From Poa pratensis (Eukaryota; Streptophyta; Magnoliopsida; Poales; Poaceae): a stretch of DNA of 64,000 nt. Positions 1-13,383 of the stretch are shown in pieces. Each line of letters opens with the position of its first letter. Positions within the stretch are counted from its first letter, which is position 1. Position numbers and translations under genes: made by a program. The notes under the pieces are model-generated. The model was not told the origin of the DNA. It saw only the letters and a program-made list of their open reading frames with translations, and searched no databases. The stretch lies in NCBI GenBank assembly GCA_947311845.1, contig CAMZMU010000116.1, positions 299,940 through 363,939 on the forward strand, in the 5' to 3' direction.

Positions 1-3000
1 CCTGTTACCCCAGGTACACGACACTAGCGGCATCGTCAAAACTCGTGGTTTCGAGCATTTCTGGCCGTTTTCGTGGGTTATAGTCAACGGTTTTCGAGTC
101 CCGGGAGGATTTCGATGCCCGTGACCCCCGGTACACGACTCTACCGGCATCGTCAAAACTCGTGATGTCAGGCATTTCTGGCCGTTTTCGTGGGCCATAG
201 TCCACGGTTTTCGGGTCCTGGGAGGATATGGATGCTCCGTGACCCCGGTAACGACTCTAGCGGCATCCTCAAAACTCGTGATTTCGAGCATTTCTGGCCG
301 TTGTCGTGGGCTATAGTCCACGGTTTTTGGGTCCCGGGCGAATTTCGATTGCACCGTGACCCCCGGTACACGACTCTAGCGGCATCGTCAAAACTCGTGA
401 CCCCCGGTACACGACTCTAGCGGCATCATCAAAGTCGTGATTTCGCGCATTTTTGGCCGTTTTCGTGGGCTATGTCCACGGTTTTTGGGTCCCGGGGGAT
501 TTGGATGCCCCGTGATCCCCGGTACACGACTCTTGCGGCATCGTCAAAACTCGTGATTTCAGGCATTTCTAGCCGTTTTCGTGGGCTATAGTCCACAGTT
601 TTCGGGTCCCGGGAGGGATTTCGATGCCCCGTGTCCCCCGGTACACGACTCTAGCGGCAAGGTCAAAACTCGTGATTTCAGGCATTTCTGGCCGTTTTCG
701 TGTGCTATAATCCACGGTTTTCGGGTCTCGGGAGGAGGATTTCGATGCCCCGTGACCCCCGGTACACGACGCTTGCGGCATCGTCAAAACTCGTGATTAC
801 AGGCATTTCTGGCCGTTTTCGTGTGCTATAGTCCACGGTTTTCGGGTCCCGGGGGATTTCGATGCCCTGTGACCCCAGGTACACGACACTAGCGGCATCG
901 TCAAAACTCGTGGTTTCGAGCATTTCTGGCCGTTTTCGTGGGTTATGTCAACGGTTTTCGAGTCCGGGAGGATTTCGATGCCCGTGACCCCGGTACACGA
1001 CTCTACCGGCATCGTCAAAACTCGTGATGTCAGGCATTTCTGGCCGTTTTCGTGGGCCATAGTCCACGGTTTTCGGGTCCTGGGAGGATATGGATGCCTC
1101 GTGACCCCCGGTACACGACTCTAGCGGCATCCTCAAAACTCGTGATTTCGAGCATTTCTGGCCGTTGTCGTGGGCTATAGTCCACGGTTTTTGGGTCCCG
1201 GGCGAATTTCGATGCACCGTGACCCCGGTACACGACTCTAGCGGCATCGTCAAAACTCGTGACCCCCGGTACACGACTCTAGCGGCATCGTCAAAACTCG
1301 TGATTTCGCGCATTTTTGGCCGTTTTCGTGGGCTATAGTCCACGGTTTTCGGGTCTCGGGAGGATTTCGATGCACCGTGACCCCCGGTACACGACGCTAG
1401 CGACATCGTCAAAACTCGTGATATCGAGCATTTCTGGCCGTTTTCGTGGGTTATAGTCACGGTTTTCGGGTCCCGGGAGGATTTCGATGCCCCGTGACCC
1501 CCGGTACACGACGCTAGCGGCATCGTCAAAACTCGTGATTTCAGGCATTTCTGGCCGTTTTCGTGTGCTATAGTCCACGGTTTTCGGGTCCCGGTAGGAT
1601 TTCGATGCCCTGTGACCCCAGGTACACGACACTAGCGGCATCGTCAAAACTCGTGGTTTCGAGCATTTCTGGCCGTTTTCATGGGTTATAGTCAACGGTT
1701 TTCGGGTCCCGGGAGGATTTCGATGCCCCGTGACCCCGGTACACGACGCTAGCGGCATCGTCAAAACTCGTGTCCCCGGTACACGACTCTAGCGGCAAGG
1801 TCAAAACTCGTGATTTCAGGCATTTCTGGCCGTTTTCGTGTGCTATAATCCACGGTTTTCGGGTCTCGGGAGGATTTCGATGCCCGTGACCCCGGTACAC
1901 GACGCTAGCGGCATCGTCAAAACTCGTGATTACAGGCATTTCTGGCGTTTTCGTGTGCTATAGTCCCGGTTTTCGGGTCCCGGGAGGATTTCGATGCCCT
2001 GTGACCCCAGGTACACGACACTAGCGGCATCGTCAAAACTCGTGGTTTCGACCATTTCTGGCCGTTTTCGTGGGTTATAGTCAACGGTTTTCGGGTCCGG
2101 GAGGATTCGATGCCCCGTGACCCCCGGTACACGACTCTACCGGCATCGTCAAAACTCGTGATTTCAGGCATTTCTGGCCGTTTTCGTGGGCTATAATCCA
2201 CGGTTTTCGGGTCCGGGAGGATTTCGATGCCCCATGTCCCCGGTACACGACTCTAGCGGCAAGGTCAAAACTCGTGATTTCAGGCATTTCTGGCCGTTTT
2301 CGTGTGCTATAATCCACGGTTTTCGGGTCTCGGGAGGATTTCGATGCCCCGTGACCCCCGGTACACGACGCTAGCGGCATCGTCAAAACTCGTGATTACA
2401 GGCATTTCTGGCCGTTTTCGTGTGCTATAGTCCACGGTTTTCGGGTCCCGGGAGGATTTCGATGCCCTGTGACCCCAGGTACACGACTCTACCGGCATCG
2501 TCAAAACTCGTGGTTTCGAGCATTTCTGGCCGTTTTCGTGGGTTATAGTCAACGGTTTTCGAGTCCCGGGAGGATTTCGATGCCCCGTGACCCCCGGTAC
2601 ACGACTCTACCGGCATCGTCAAAACTCGTGATGTCAGGCATTTCTGGCCGTTTTCGTGGGCCATAGTCCACGGTTTTCGGGTCCTGGGAGGATATGGATG
2701 CCTCGTGACCCCCGGTACACGACTCTAGCGGCATCCTCAAAACTCGTGATTTCGAGCATTTCTGGCCGTTGTCGTGGGCTATAGTCCACGGTTTTTGGGT
2801 CCCGGGCGAATTTCGATGCACCGTGACCCCCGGTACACGACTCTAGCGGCATCGTCAAAACTCGTGACCCCGGTACACGACTCTAGCGGCATCGTCAAAA
2901 CTCGTGATTTCGCGCATTTTTGGCCGTTTTCGTGGGCTATAGTCCACGGTTTTCGGGTCTCGGGAGGATTTCGATGCACCGTGACCCCCGGTACACGACG

Positions 3001-6000
3001 CTAGCGACATCGTCAAAACTCGTGATATCGAGCATTTCTGGCCGTTTTCGTGGGTTATAGTCAACGGTTTTCGGGTCCCGGGAGGATTTCGATGCCCCGT
3101 GACCCCGGTACACGACGCTAGCGGCATCGTCAAAACTCGTGATTTCAGGCATTTCTGGCCGTTTTCGTGTGCTATAGTCCACGGTTTTCGGGTCCCGGTA
3201 GGATTTCGATGCCCTGTGACCCAGGTACACGACACTAGCGGCATCGTCAAAACTCGTGGTTTCGAGCATTTCTGGCCGTTTTCATGGGTTATAGTCAACG
3301 GTTTTCGGGTCCCGGGAGGATTTCGATGCCCCGTGACCCCCGGTACACGACGCTAGCGGCATCGTCAAAACTCGTGTCCCCCGGTACACGACTCTAGCGG
3401 CAAGGTCAAAACTCGTGATTTCAGGCATTTCTGGCCGTTTTCGTGTGCTATAATCCACGGTTTTCGGGTCTCGGGAGGATTTCGATGCCCCGTGACCCCC
3501 GGTACACGACGCTAGCGGCATCGTCAAAACTCGTGATTACAGCATTTCTGGCCGTTTTCGTGTGCTATAGTCCACGGTTTTCGGGTCCCGGGAGGATTTC
3601 GATGCCTGTGACCCCAGGTACACGACACTAGCGGCATCGTCAAAACTCGTGGTTTCGACCATTCTGGCCGTTTTCGTGGGTTATAGTCAACGGTTTTCGG
3701 GTCCCGGGAGGATTTCGATGCCCGTGACCCCCGGTACACGACTCTACCGGCATCGTCAAAACTCGTGATTTCAGGCATTTCTGGCCGTTTTCGTGGGCTA
3801 TAATCCACGGTTTTCGGGTCCCGGGAGGATTTCGATGCCCCATGTCCCCCGGTACACGACTCTAGCGGCAAGGTCAAAACTCGTGATTTCAGGCATTTCT
3901 GGCCGTTTTCGTGTGCTATAATCCACGGTTTTCGGGTCTCGGGAGGATTTCGATGCCCCGTGACCCCGGTACACGACGCTAGCGGCATCGTCAAAACTCG
4001 TGATTACAGGCATTTCTGGCCGTTTTCGTGTGCTATAGTCCACGGTTTTCGGGTCCCGGGAGGATTTCGATGCCCTGTGACCCCAGGTACACGACACTAG
4101 CGGCATCGTCAAAACTCGTGGTTTCGAGCATTTCTGGCCGTTTTCGTGGGTTATAGTCAACGGTTTTCGAGTCCGGGAGGATTTCGATGCCCCGTGACCC
4201 CCGGTACACGACTCTACCGGCATCGTCAAAACTCGTGATGTCAGGCATTTCTGGCCGTTTTCGTGGGCAATAGTCCACGGTTTTCGGGTCCTGGGAGGAT
4301 ATGGATGCCTCGTGACCCCGGTACACGACTCTAGCGGCATCCTCAAAACTCGTGATTTCGAGCATTTCTGGCCGTTGTCGTGGGCTATAGTCCACGGTTT
4401 TTGGGTCCCGGGCGAATTTCGATGCACCGTGACCCCCGGTACACGACTCTAGCGGCATCGTCAAAACTCGTGACCCCGGTACACGACTCTAGCGGCATCG
4501 TCAAAACTCGTGATTTCGCGCATTTTTGGCCGTTTTCGTGGGCTATAGTCCACGGTTTTCGGGTCTCGGGAGGATTTCGATGCACCGTGACCCCCGGTAC
4601 ACGACGCTAGCGACATCGTCAAAACTCGTGATATCGAGCATTTCTGGCCGTTTTCGTGGGTTATAGTCAACGGTTTTCGGGTCCCGGGAGGATTTCGATG
4701 CCCCGTGACCCCCGGTACACGACGCTAGCGGCATCGTCAAAACTCGTGATTTCAGGCATTTCTGGCCGTTTTCGTGTGCTATAGTCCACGGTTTTCGGGT
4801 CCGGTAGGATTTCGATGCCCTGTGACCCCAGGTACACGACACTAGCGGCATCGTCAAAACTCGTGGTTTCGAGCATTTCTGGCCGTTTTCGTGGGTTATA
4901 GTCAACGGTTTTCGGGTCCCGGGAGGATTTCGATGCCCCGTGACCCCCGGTACACGACGCTAGCGGCATCGTCAAAACTCGTGATTTCGAGCATTTCTGG
5001 CCATTTTCGTGGGTTATAGTCAACGGTTTTCGGGTCCCGGGAGGATTTCGATGCCCCGTGACCCCGGTATATGACTCTAGCGGCATCGTCAAAACTCGTG
5101 ATGTCGGGCATTTCTGGCCGTTTCGTGGGCTACAGTCCACGGTTTTCGGTTCCTGGGAGGATATGGATGCCCCGTGACCCCCGGTACACGACTCTAGCGG
5201 CATCGTCAAAACTCGTGATTTCGAGCATTTCTGGCCGTTGTCGTGGGCTATAGTCCACGGTTTTTGGGTCCCGGGCGAATTTCGATGCACCGGGACCCCC
5301 GGTACACGACTCTAGCGGCATCGTCAAAACTCGTGATGTCAGGCATTTCTGGCCGTTTTCGCTGGCTATAGTCCACGGTTTTCGGGTCCTGGGAGGATAT
5401 GGATGCCCCGTGACCCCCGGTACACGACTCTAGCGGCATCGTCAAAACTCGTGATTTCAGGCATTTCTGGCCGTTTTCGTGGGCTATAGTCCACGGTTTT
5501 CGGGTCTCGGGAGGATTTCGATGCACCGTGACCCCCGGTACACGACGCTAGCGACATCGTCAAAACTCGTAATTTCGAGCATTTCTGGCCGTTTTCGTGG
5601 GTTATAGTCAACGGTTTTCGGGTCCCGGGAGAATTTCGATGCCCCGTGTCCCCCAGTACACGACTCTAGCGGCAAGGTCAAAACTCGTGATTTCAGGCAT
5701 TTCTGGCCGTTTTCGTGTGCTATAGTCCACGGTTTTCGGGTCTCGGGAGGATTTCGATGCCCCGTGACCCCCAGTACATGACTCTAGCGGCATCGTCAAA
5801 ACTCGTGATTTCGAGCATTTCTGGCCATTTTCGTGGGTTATAGTCAACAGTTTTCGGGTCCCGGGAGGATTTCGATGCGCCGTGACCCCCGGTACACGAC
5901 GCTAGCGACATCGTCAAAACTCGTGATTTCGAGCATTTCTGGCCGTTTTCGTGGGCTATAGTCCACGGTTTTCGGGTCCCGGGCGAATTTCGATGCACCG

Positions 6001-9000
6001 TGACCCCCGGTACACGACTCTAGCGGCATCGTCAAAACTCGTGATTTCAGGCATTTCTGGCCGTTTTCGTGGGCTATAGTCCACGGTTTTCGGGTCTCGG
6101 GAGGATTTCGATGCACCGTGACCCCCGGTACACGACGCTAGCGACATCGTCAAAACTCGTGATTTCGAGCATTTCTGGCCGTTTTCGTGGGTTATAGTCA
6201 ACAGTTTTCGGGTCCCGGGGAGAATTTCGATGCCCGTGTCCCCCGGTACACGACTCTAGCGGCAAGGTCAAAACTCGTGATTTCAGGCATTTCTGGCCGT
6301 TTTCGTGTGCTATAGTCCACGGTTTTCGGGTCTCGGGAGGATTTCGATGCCCCGTGACCCCGGTACACGACGCTAGCGGCATCGTCAAAACTCGTGATTT
6401 CAGGCATTTCTGGCCGTTTTCGTGTGCTATAGTCCACGGTTTTCGGGTCCCGGCAGGATTTCGATGCCCTGTGACCCTAGGTACACGACACTAGCGGCAT
6501 CGTCAAAACTCGTGGTTTCGAGCATTTCTGGCCGTTTTCGTGGGTTATAGTCAACGGTTTTCGGGTCCCGGGAGGATTTCGATGCCCCGTGACCCCCGGT
6601 ACACGACTCTAGCGGCATCGTCAAAACTCGTGATGTCAGGCATTTCTAGCCGTTTTCGTGGGCAATAGTCCACGGTTTTCGGGTCCTGGGAGGATATGGA
6701 TGCCCCGTGACCCCGGTACACGACTCTAGCGGCATCCTCAAAACTCGTGATTTCGAGCATTTCTGGCCGTTGTCGGGGCTATAGTCCATGGTTTTTGGGT
6801 CCCGGGCGAATTTCGATGCACCGTGACCCCCGGTACACGACTCTAGCGGCATCGTCAAAACTCGTGACCCCCGGTACACGACTCTAGCGGCATTTCTGGC
6901 CGTTTTCGTGGGCTATAGTCCACGGTTTTTGGGTCCCGGGAGGATTTGGATGCCCCGTGACCCCCGGTACACGACTCTTGCGGCATCCTCAAAACTCGAG
7001 ATTTCGTGCATTTCTGGCCGTTTTCGTGGGCTATAGTCCACGGTTTTCGAGTCTCGGGGGAATTTCGATGCACCGTGACCCCCGGTACACGACTCTAGCG
7101 GCATCATCAAAACTCGTGATTTCGCGCATTTCTGGCTGTTTTCGTGGGCTATAGTCCACGGTTTTCGGGTCCTGGGAGGATTTCGATACACCGTGACCCC
7201 CGGTACACGACGCTAGCGGCATCGTCAAAACTCGTGATTTATAGCATTTCTGGCCGTTTTCGTGGGTTATAGTCAACGGTTTCCGGGTCCTGGGAGGATT
7301 TTGATTCCCCGTGACCCCCGGTACACGACTCTAGCGGCATCGTCAAAACTCGTGATTTCAGGTTTTCTGGCCGTTTTCGTGGGCTATAGTCCACGGTTTT
7401 CGGGTCCCGGGCGAATTTCGATGCACCGTGACCTCCGGTATACGACTCTACCGGCATCCTCAAAACTCGTGATTTCAGGCATTTCTGGCCGTTTTCGTGG
7501 GTTATAGTCAACGGTTTTCGGGTCCCGGGAGGATTTCGATGCCCCGTGACCCCGGTACACGACTCTAGCGGCATCGTCAAAACTCGTAATTTCGAGCATT
7601 TCTTGCCGTTGTCGTGGGCTATAGTCAACGGTTTTCGGGTCCCGGGAGAATTTCGATGCCCCGTGACCCCCGGTACACGACGCTAGCGACATCGTCAAAA
7701 CTCGTGATTTCGAGCATTTCTGGCCGTTTTCGTGGGTTATAGTCAACGGTTTTCGGGTCCCGGGAGAATTTCGATGCCCCGTGTCCCCCAGTACACGACT
7801 CTAGCGGCAAGGTCAAAACTCGTGATTTCAGGCATTTCTGGCCGTTTTCGTGGGCTATAGTCAACGGTTTCCGGGTCCTGGGAGGATTTTGATTCCCCGT
7901 GACCCCCGGTACACGACTCTAGCGGCATCGTCAAAACTCGTGATTTCGCGCATTTCTGGCCGTTTTCGTGGGCTATAGTCCACGGTTTTCGGGTCTCGGG
8001 AGGATTTGGATGCCCCGTGACCCCCGGTACACGACTCTACCGGCATCCTCAAAACTCGTGATTTCGAGCATTTCTGGCCGTTTTCGTGGGCTATAGTCCA
8101 CGGTTTTTGGGTCCCGGGCGAATTTCGATGCCCTGTGACCCCAGGTACACGACACTAGCGGCATCGTCAAAACTCGTGGTTTCGCGCATTTCTAGCCGGT
8201 TTCGTGGGCTATAGTCCACGGTTTTCGGGTCCCGGGCGGATTTCGATGCCCTGTGACCCCCGGTACACGACTCTAGCGGCATCGTCAAAACTCGTGGTTT
8301 CGAGCATTTCTGGCCGTTTTCGTGGGTTATAGTCAACGGTTTTCGGGTCCCGAGAGGATTTCGATGCCCCGTGACCCCCGGTACACGACTCTAGCGGCAA
8401 GGTCAAAACTCGTGATTTCAGGCATTTCTGGCCGTTTTCGTGTGCTATAGTCCACGGTTTTCGGGTCCCGGGCGAATTTCGATGCACCGTGACCCCCGGT
8501 ACATGACTCTAGCGGCATCGTCAAAACTCGAGGTTTCACGCATTTCTGGCCGTTTTCGTGGGCTATAGTCAACGGTTTTCGGGTCCCGGGAGGATTTCGA
8601 TGCCCCGTGACCCCCGGTACACGACTCTAGCGGCATCGTCAAAACTCGTAATTTCGAGCATTTCTTGCCGTTGTCGTGGGCTATAGTCAACGGTTTTCGG
8701 GTCCCGGGAGAATTTCGATGCCCCGTGACCCCCGGTACACGACGCTAGCGACATCGTCAAAACTCGTGATTTCGAGCATTTCTGGCCGTTTTCGTGGGTT
8801 ATAGTCAACGGTTTTCGGGTCCCGGGAGAATTTCGATGCCCCGTGTCCCCCAGTACACGACTCTAGCGGCAAGGTCAAAACTCGTGATTTCAGGCATTTC
8901 TGGCCGTTTTCGTGGGCTATAGTCAACGGTTTCCGGGTCCTGGGAGGATTTTGATTCCCCGTGACCCCCGGTACATGACTCTAGCGGCATCGTCAAAACT

Positions 9001-10726
9001 CGTGATTTCGCGCATTTCTGGCCGTTTTCGTGGGCTATAGTCCACGGTTTTCGGGTCTCGGGAGGATTTGGATGCCCCGTGACCCCCGGTACACGACTCT
9101 ACCGGCATCCTCAAAACTCGTGATTTCGAGCATTTCTGGCCGTTTTCGTGGGCTATAGTCCACGGTTTTTGGGTCCCGGGCGAATTTCGATGCCCTGTGA
9201 CCCCAGGTACACGACACTAGCGGCATCGTCAAAACTCGTGGTTTCGCGCATTTCTAGCCGGTTTCGTGGGCTATAGTCCACGGTTTTCGGGTCCCGGGCG
9301 GATTTCGATGCCCTGTGACCCCCGGTACACGACTCTAGCGGCATCGTCAAAACTCGTGGTTTCGAGCATTTCTGGCCGTTTTCGTGGGTTATAGTCAACG
9401 GTTTTCGGGTCCCGAGGGGATTTCGATGCCCCGTGACCCCCGGTACACGACTCTAGCGGCAAGGTCAAAACTCGTGATTTCAGGCATTTCTGGCCGTTTT
9501 CGTGTGCTATAGTCCACGGTTTTCGGGTCCCGGGCGAATTTCGATGCACCGTGACCCCCGGTACATGACTCTAGTGGCATCGTCAAAACTCGTGGTTTCA
9601 CGCATTTCTGGCCGTTTTCGTGGGCTATAGTCCACAGTTTTGGGTCCCGGGAGGATTTGGATGCCCGTGACCCCGGTACATGACTCTTGCGACACCATCA
9701 AAACTCGTGATTTCAGGCATTTCTGGCCGTTTTCGTGGGCTATAGTCCACGGTTTTCGGGTCCCGGGAGGATTTGGATGCCCATGACCCCCGGTACACGA
9801 CTCTAGCGGCATCCTCAAAACTCGTGATTTCGAGCATTTCTGGCCGTTTTCGTGGGCTATAGTCCACGGTTTTCGTGTCCCGGGCGAATTTCGATGCACC
9901 GTGACCCCCGGTACATGACTCTAGCGGCATCGTCAAAACTCGTGATTTCGCGCATTTCTGGCTGTTTTCGTGGGCTATAGTCCACGGTTTTCGGGTCCTG
10001 GGAGGATTTCGATTCCCCGTGACCCCCGGTACAGGACTCTAGCGGCATCGTCAAAACTCGTGGTTTCAGGCATTTCTGGCCGTTTTCGTGGGCTATAGTC
10101 CAGGATTTGGATGCATTGTGACCCCCGGTACACGACTCTATCGGCATCTCAAAACTCGTGATTTCGGGCATTTCTGGCCGTTTTCGTGGGCTATAGTCCA
10201 AGGTTTTTTGGTCCCGGGCGAATTTCGATGCACCGTGACCCCCCGTACACGACTCTAGCAGCATCGTCAAAACTCGTGATTTCGCGCATTTCTGGCCGTT
10301 TTCGTGGGCTATAGTCCACGGTTTTCGGGTCCCGGGAGGATTTCGATGCCCCGTGTCCCCCGGTACACGAATCTAGCGGCATCGTCAAAACTCGTGATTT
10401 CAGGCATTTCTGGCCGTTTTCGTGTGCTATAGTCCACGGTTTTCGGGTCCCGGGAGGATTTCGATGCCCCGTGACCCCAGGTACACGACACTAGCGGCAT
10501 AGTCAAAACTCGTGATTTCGAGCATTTCTGGCCGTTTTCGTGGGTTATAGTCAACAGTTTTCGGGTCCCGGGAGGATTTCGATGCGCCGTGACCCCCGGT
10601 GCACGACTCTAGCGGCATCGTCAACCCCCGTGAACCCCGGTACACGACTCTAGCGGCATCGTCAAAACTCGTGATTTCGCGCATTTCTGGCCGTTTTCGT
10701 GGGCTATAGTCCACGGTTTTTGGGTC
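1..10726. repeat. ~118-bp satellite array (pSc119.2-like), about 90 units
   Basis: The stretch is a head-to-tail array of a ~118-bp unit. Landmarks recur in every unit: 'ggcatttctggccgttttcg', 'tatagtccacggttttcggg', 'ggtacacgactctagcggca' and 'tcgtcaaaactcgtgattt'. Units differ by scattered substitutions (fixed variants such as gtgct/gggct/gggtt after 'ttttcgt'), by 1-bp indels in C and G runs, and by shortened units in which ~80 bp are missing, so that 'caaaactcgtga' runs straight into 'cccccggtacacgac' (near 395, 1260, 2865, 4470 and 6865). The core ccgttttcgtgggctatagtcc resembles, from memory, the rye/wheat 120-bp family pSc119.2. Larger periods of ~1605 bp and 1062 bp are visible. Several frames lack stops over long stretches, which produces spurious ORFs. 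The array continues off the left edge and resumes at 22,930. Confidence 0.95.
7625..9748. repeat. 1062-bp higher-order repeat, two copies (9 x 118 bp)
   Basis: Within the satellite, two adjacent 9-unit blocks are almost identical. Unit-specific variants at ~7,860-8,690 recur 1062 bp later at ~8,922-9,750: 'ttgattccccgtgac', 'tagccggtttcgtgg', 'ggcggatttcgatgcc' and the 'aaggtcaaaactcg' unit keep the same order and spacing. Differences between the blocks are few (for example cgagagga versus cgagggga, and acacgac versus acatgac). Neighbouring units inside one block differ much more, so the block was duplicated as a whole. Confidence 0.85.
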
Positions 10727-12548
10727 TGTAACACCCCAAAATTTGGATAGATAAATTTAGTGGTATTTTCTCACTCCTGAAAAACTTTTCTCTCATATCT
10801 CAATTTCCTCTGCCCTCTGGTGCTAGATGATGCCCGGAAGTTTTCTTCTCTCAAATAATTCTAGAGAATCCCTGGTAATTTCTTTGCCACTCCGGAAAAC
10901 CCCTGTTAAGGTTTTGCCCAAAAGACCAAATGTTGGGATCTTTAAATCCTAATATTCCATCTACCATTGGAACCATCTTTTCCGAGCTTGGGAGATACCA
11001 CAAAGTATTAAGAGATCATCTCATCCACTTATTAATCTCCCGAGACAAAATTGTTGCATAATTCTCTATGCAATATTTCCAAAATCCCCGGATAATTATT
11101 TCATGCATGTGTTGATTAGGGAATTGTTTTTCCCAACTTCTCCTCTCCGTCACTCCTCGGCAAACCAGCAGATGACCATCATGCCATTGCCTACACCCAC
11201 AAAACATGGCATGATCATTTGAGCCAATTATTTGCCACATCCATTTTATTCCAAATGACCATGAGATATTTCCCATGCATGGCCACACCTTTCTTGGTGA
11301 ACCAAGCACGTGAATTAAACACATGGGTAATACCCAACCAGCCACACTCCACCACATTCTTTTACCAAAAGAAACCCATCCACCAAAATTGTTGGTATGT
11401 CATAATGGCATGATATCAATTTTGCACACACATTTTCGGAGCCATGCAATCATCTCCTGGTGTGAGATATTTTTGGCTTGAGCAATGTTAACCCCAACCT
11501 ACTCCCCTGGCCACTCATGTGGGTACGAGATGATTTGCATGCCCCTAAAACACCATGCTCAAAACTCTATTAAAACACGATCATCTCCACATACCACTTT
11601 TGGTATTTTTCAAAAAACCTACCTAGGTTGCACCATTTGACCCCAAATGGCAGGAAGCATCCCCAAGCACCCAAACCTAGCCAGTGGAATTTTTCTGGAA
11701 TTTACTGAGTTTGAAAAGTTCTTATGGGCATTTCGTCGAACACCTTGAGGGCACGTTTCAGATTTCAGAAAAATATCTAGTTAACCATGGTTGCTTGACC
11801 TAGACCCAACCACGGTTGCAGCAGTGCTTCTGCTGTGACCCCCTGCTCATCCAGCTCGGCCTCCTCATCTTCTTATCTCTTCCACCGACAGCACAAGGCC
11901 ATGGGAGATCAATTGTGGAACTCCTTCGGTGCCTTCCCTCCCATCCTTTGCATTGCTCCTCTCCATCTCTATAGCTTCCTACACTGCCTGCGGCCGTCGT
12001 GCGTGAGCCCTGAGCTCAGCACCTCCTCTGTAGCAGGAGTGGCGTCAGCCATGACCTCCGAGCACCAATAATGGCCGAACGGCCGTGCACCTACTCCACC
12101 TCCTTCCTGGCCTATATAAGAGGCACCCCCGAGCCTCTGAGCACTCACACAGCCATCATCACACCCCCAGGCCACACTATGCCTCGCTGCGCGGAGAGGA
12201 GAGCTCGAGAGAGGTCGAAGAAGCCGAGGTGGCCGAAACCCTAGAGGCCTTGGTGTGGTGAGCACGGCGGCCTCCTGCCACCAGTAGAAGCCCCCGCGGG
12301 CGAGGTTCATCGATATGGTTCCATTCCCGGCATTCTCGAGGTCCCTGGCCCTCCCCATCGCCGCCGCCAAAGCTCCCGCCATGGCCGTGCTGGCCAAGCT
12401 CACGGGAGGCCGCGCCCGTGGCTCTCTCTCCCGCCCGAGACCGTCCCCGAGCGCGGTGTGGTCTGGCGCGTCCGTCCCTGCCGTCGGACTGTCCCCGTGC
12501 TGCCCTGGCGAACGGCGCCATCCACCTCCGCCATGGCCACGGGCCGAG

Positions 12549-13042
12549 TGTCGTGGGTTTGTCACGTCAGGTGTCATAGATGACTTCGTAGGTGTGGGAT
12601 TACGCGAGTCAAGCATCTCCGAGCTTGGGATCGCAGGAACAAAGATCAACACAGATTTACCCAGGTTCGGCCCCCTCAATGTGAGGTAAAAGACCTACCT
12701 CCTGCCTACCCTAGATTGGTATTGATATGATAATCGAGGTGTTACAATGGAGGCGATCCAGTGTGGAACTCGCCGTATGAACTAGGGTTTTAGGGCTTGA
12801 TCCTTTCTAAGTCCTGCGAGTCCTCTTTATATACATAGAGGCTCGGCAGGTTACAAAGGAAACTTCCTCCACAAGGAATATGTTCACAGAGACCTACACG
12901 GAGACTAACTCGCCTCCGGGCCTTCTAGATTCTTCACCTTGTGGCGGTTCAATATCGGGCTTGCTCCCATGTGGGCCTTTGTCCATGCGAGTAAAGTAAG
13001 TCGCACTGGGCCGCGGGTTAATCCGGAAAGTATTCCCCGACA
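12549..13042 (-). repeat. 3' LTR of the Tat element
   Basis: 494 bp, matching 19,756-20,250 except for five substitutions and one C-run indel at the CCCCGACA end by my reading. It contains TATATAAA on the minus strand at 12,826-12,833. The polypurine tract lies immediately to its right. Confidence 0.93.
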
Positions 13043-13057
13043 TTAGCCCCCAAGTTT
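13043..13057 (-). other. Polypurine tract of the Tat element
   Basis: On the minus strand this reads AAACTTGGGGGCTAA directly before the TGTCGGGG start of the 3' LTR. This is the usual position and composition of the plus-strand primer of a Ty3/gypsy element, and it fixes the element's orientation as minus. Confidence 0.8.
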
Positions 13058-13383
13058 AGCTTGGACTTCAGGCGTAGACTCCTTCCTCCGGGCGTTCCGT
13101 ACCGAGCTGCGCACTTGAATGTCCTGGCTGAACTCCAGATCCAACGATATTCCTCGCGGCTTAATAAATCTTCTCTGCGACTCAAAGGCGCGACTTATCC
13201 TGCCCTGACGATTAATTTCCAGATCTGAACATTTTCCGCGCCCGGGCTATTTATCCTGACTTATCCTTCCTCCGGGCGTTCCGTACCAGAATCTTGGGTT
13301 TCTCCTTCTCCGCTTCTCCGCGCCGCCTTTGATCCCGCTTCTTGTGCTTGCAATCCTTTGAAGATCTTCATTAATCTGAGGCG

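Noticed and set aside
1..10726. Many minus-strand ORFs of 60-209 codons with repeated 'ITSFDDAARVVYRGS'-like text, as a repeat protein family
   Set aside because: They are translations of the 118-bp satellite. The unit is not a multiple of three, all frames recur, and length depends on chance indels. No start context, splice pattern or independent conservation.
1..10726. CRISPR-like array
   Set aside because: The whole unit repeats without unique spacers; this is a plant satellite.
11835..12689. Overlapping GC-rich ORFs on both strands near 12-12.7 kb
   Set aside because: They lie in LTR sequence, run across the Tat insertion boundary, and the second family-A LTR does not preserve the frames.
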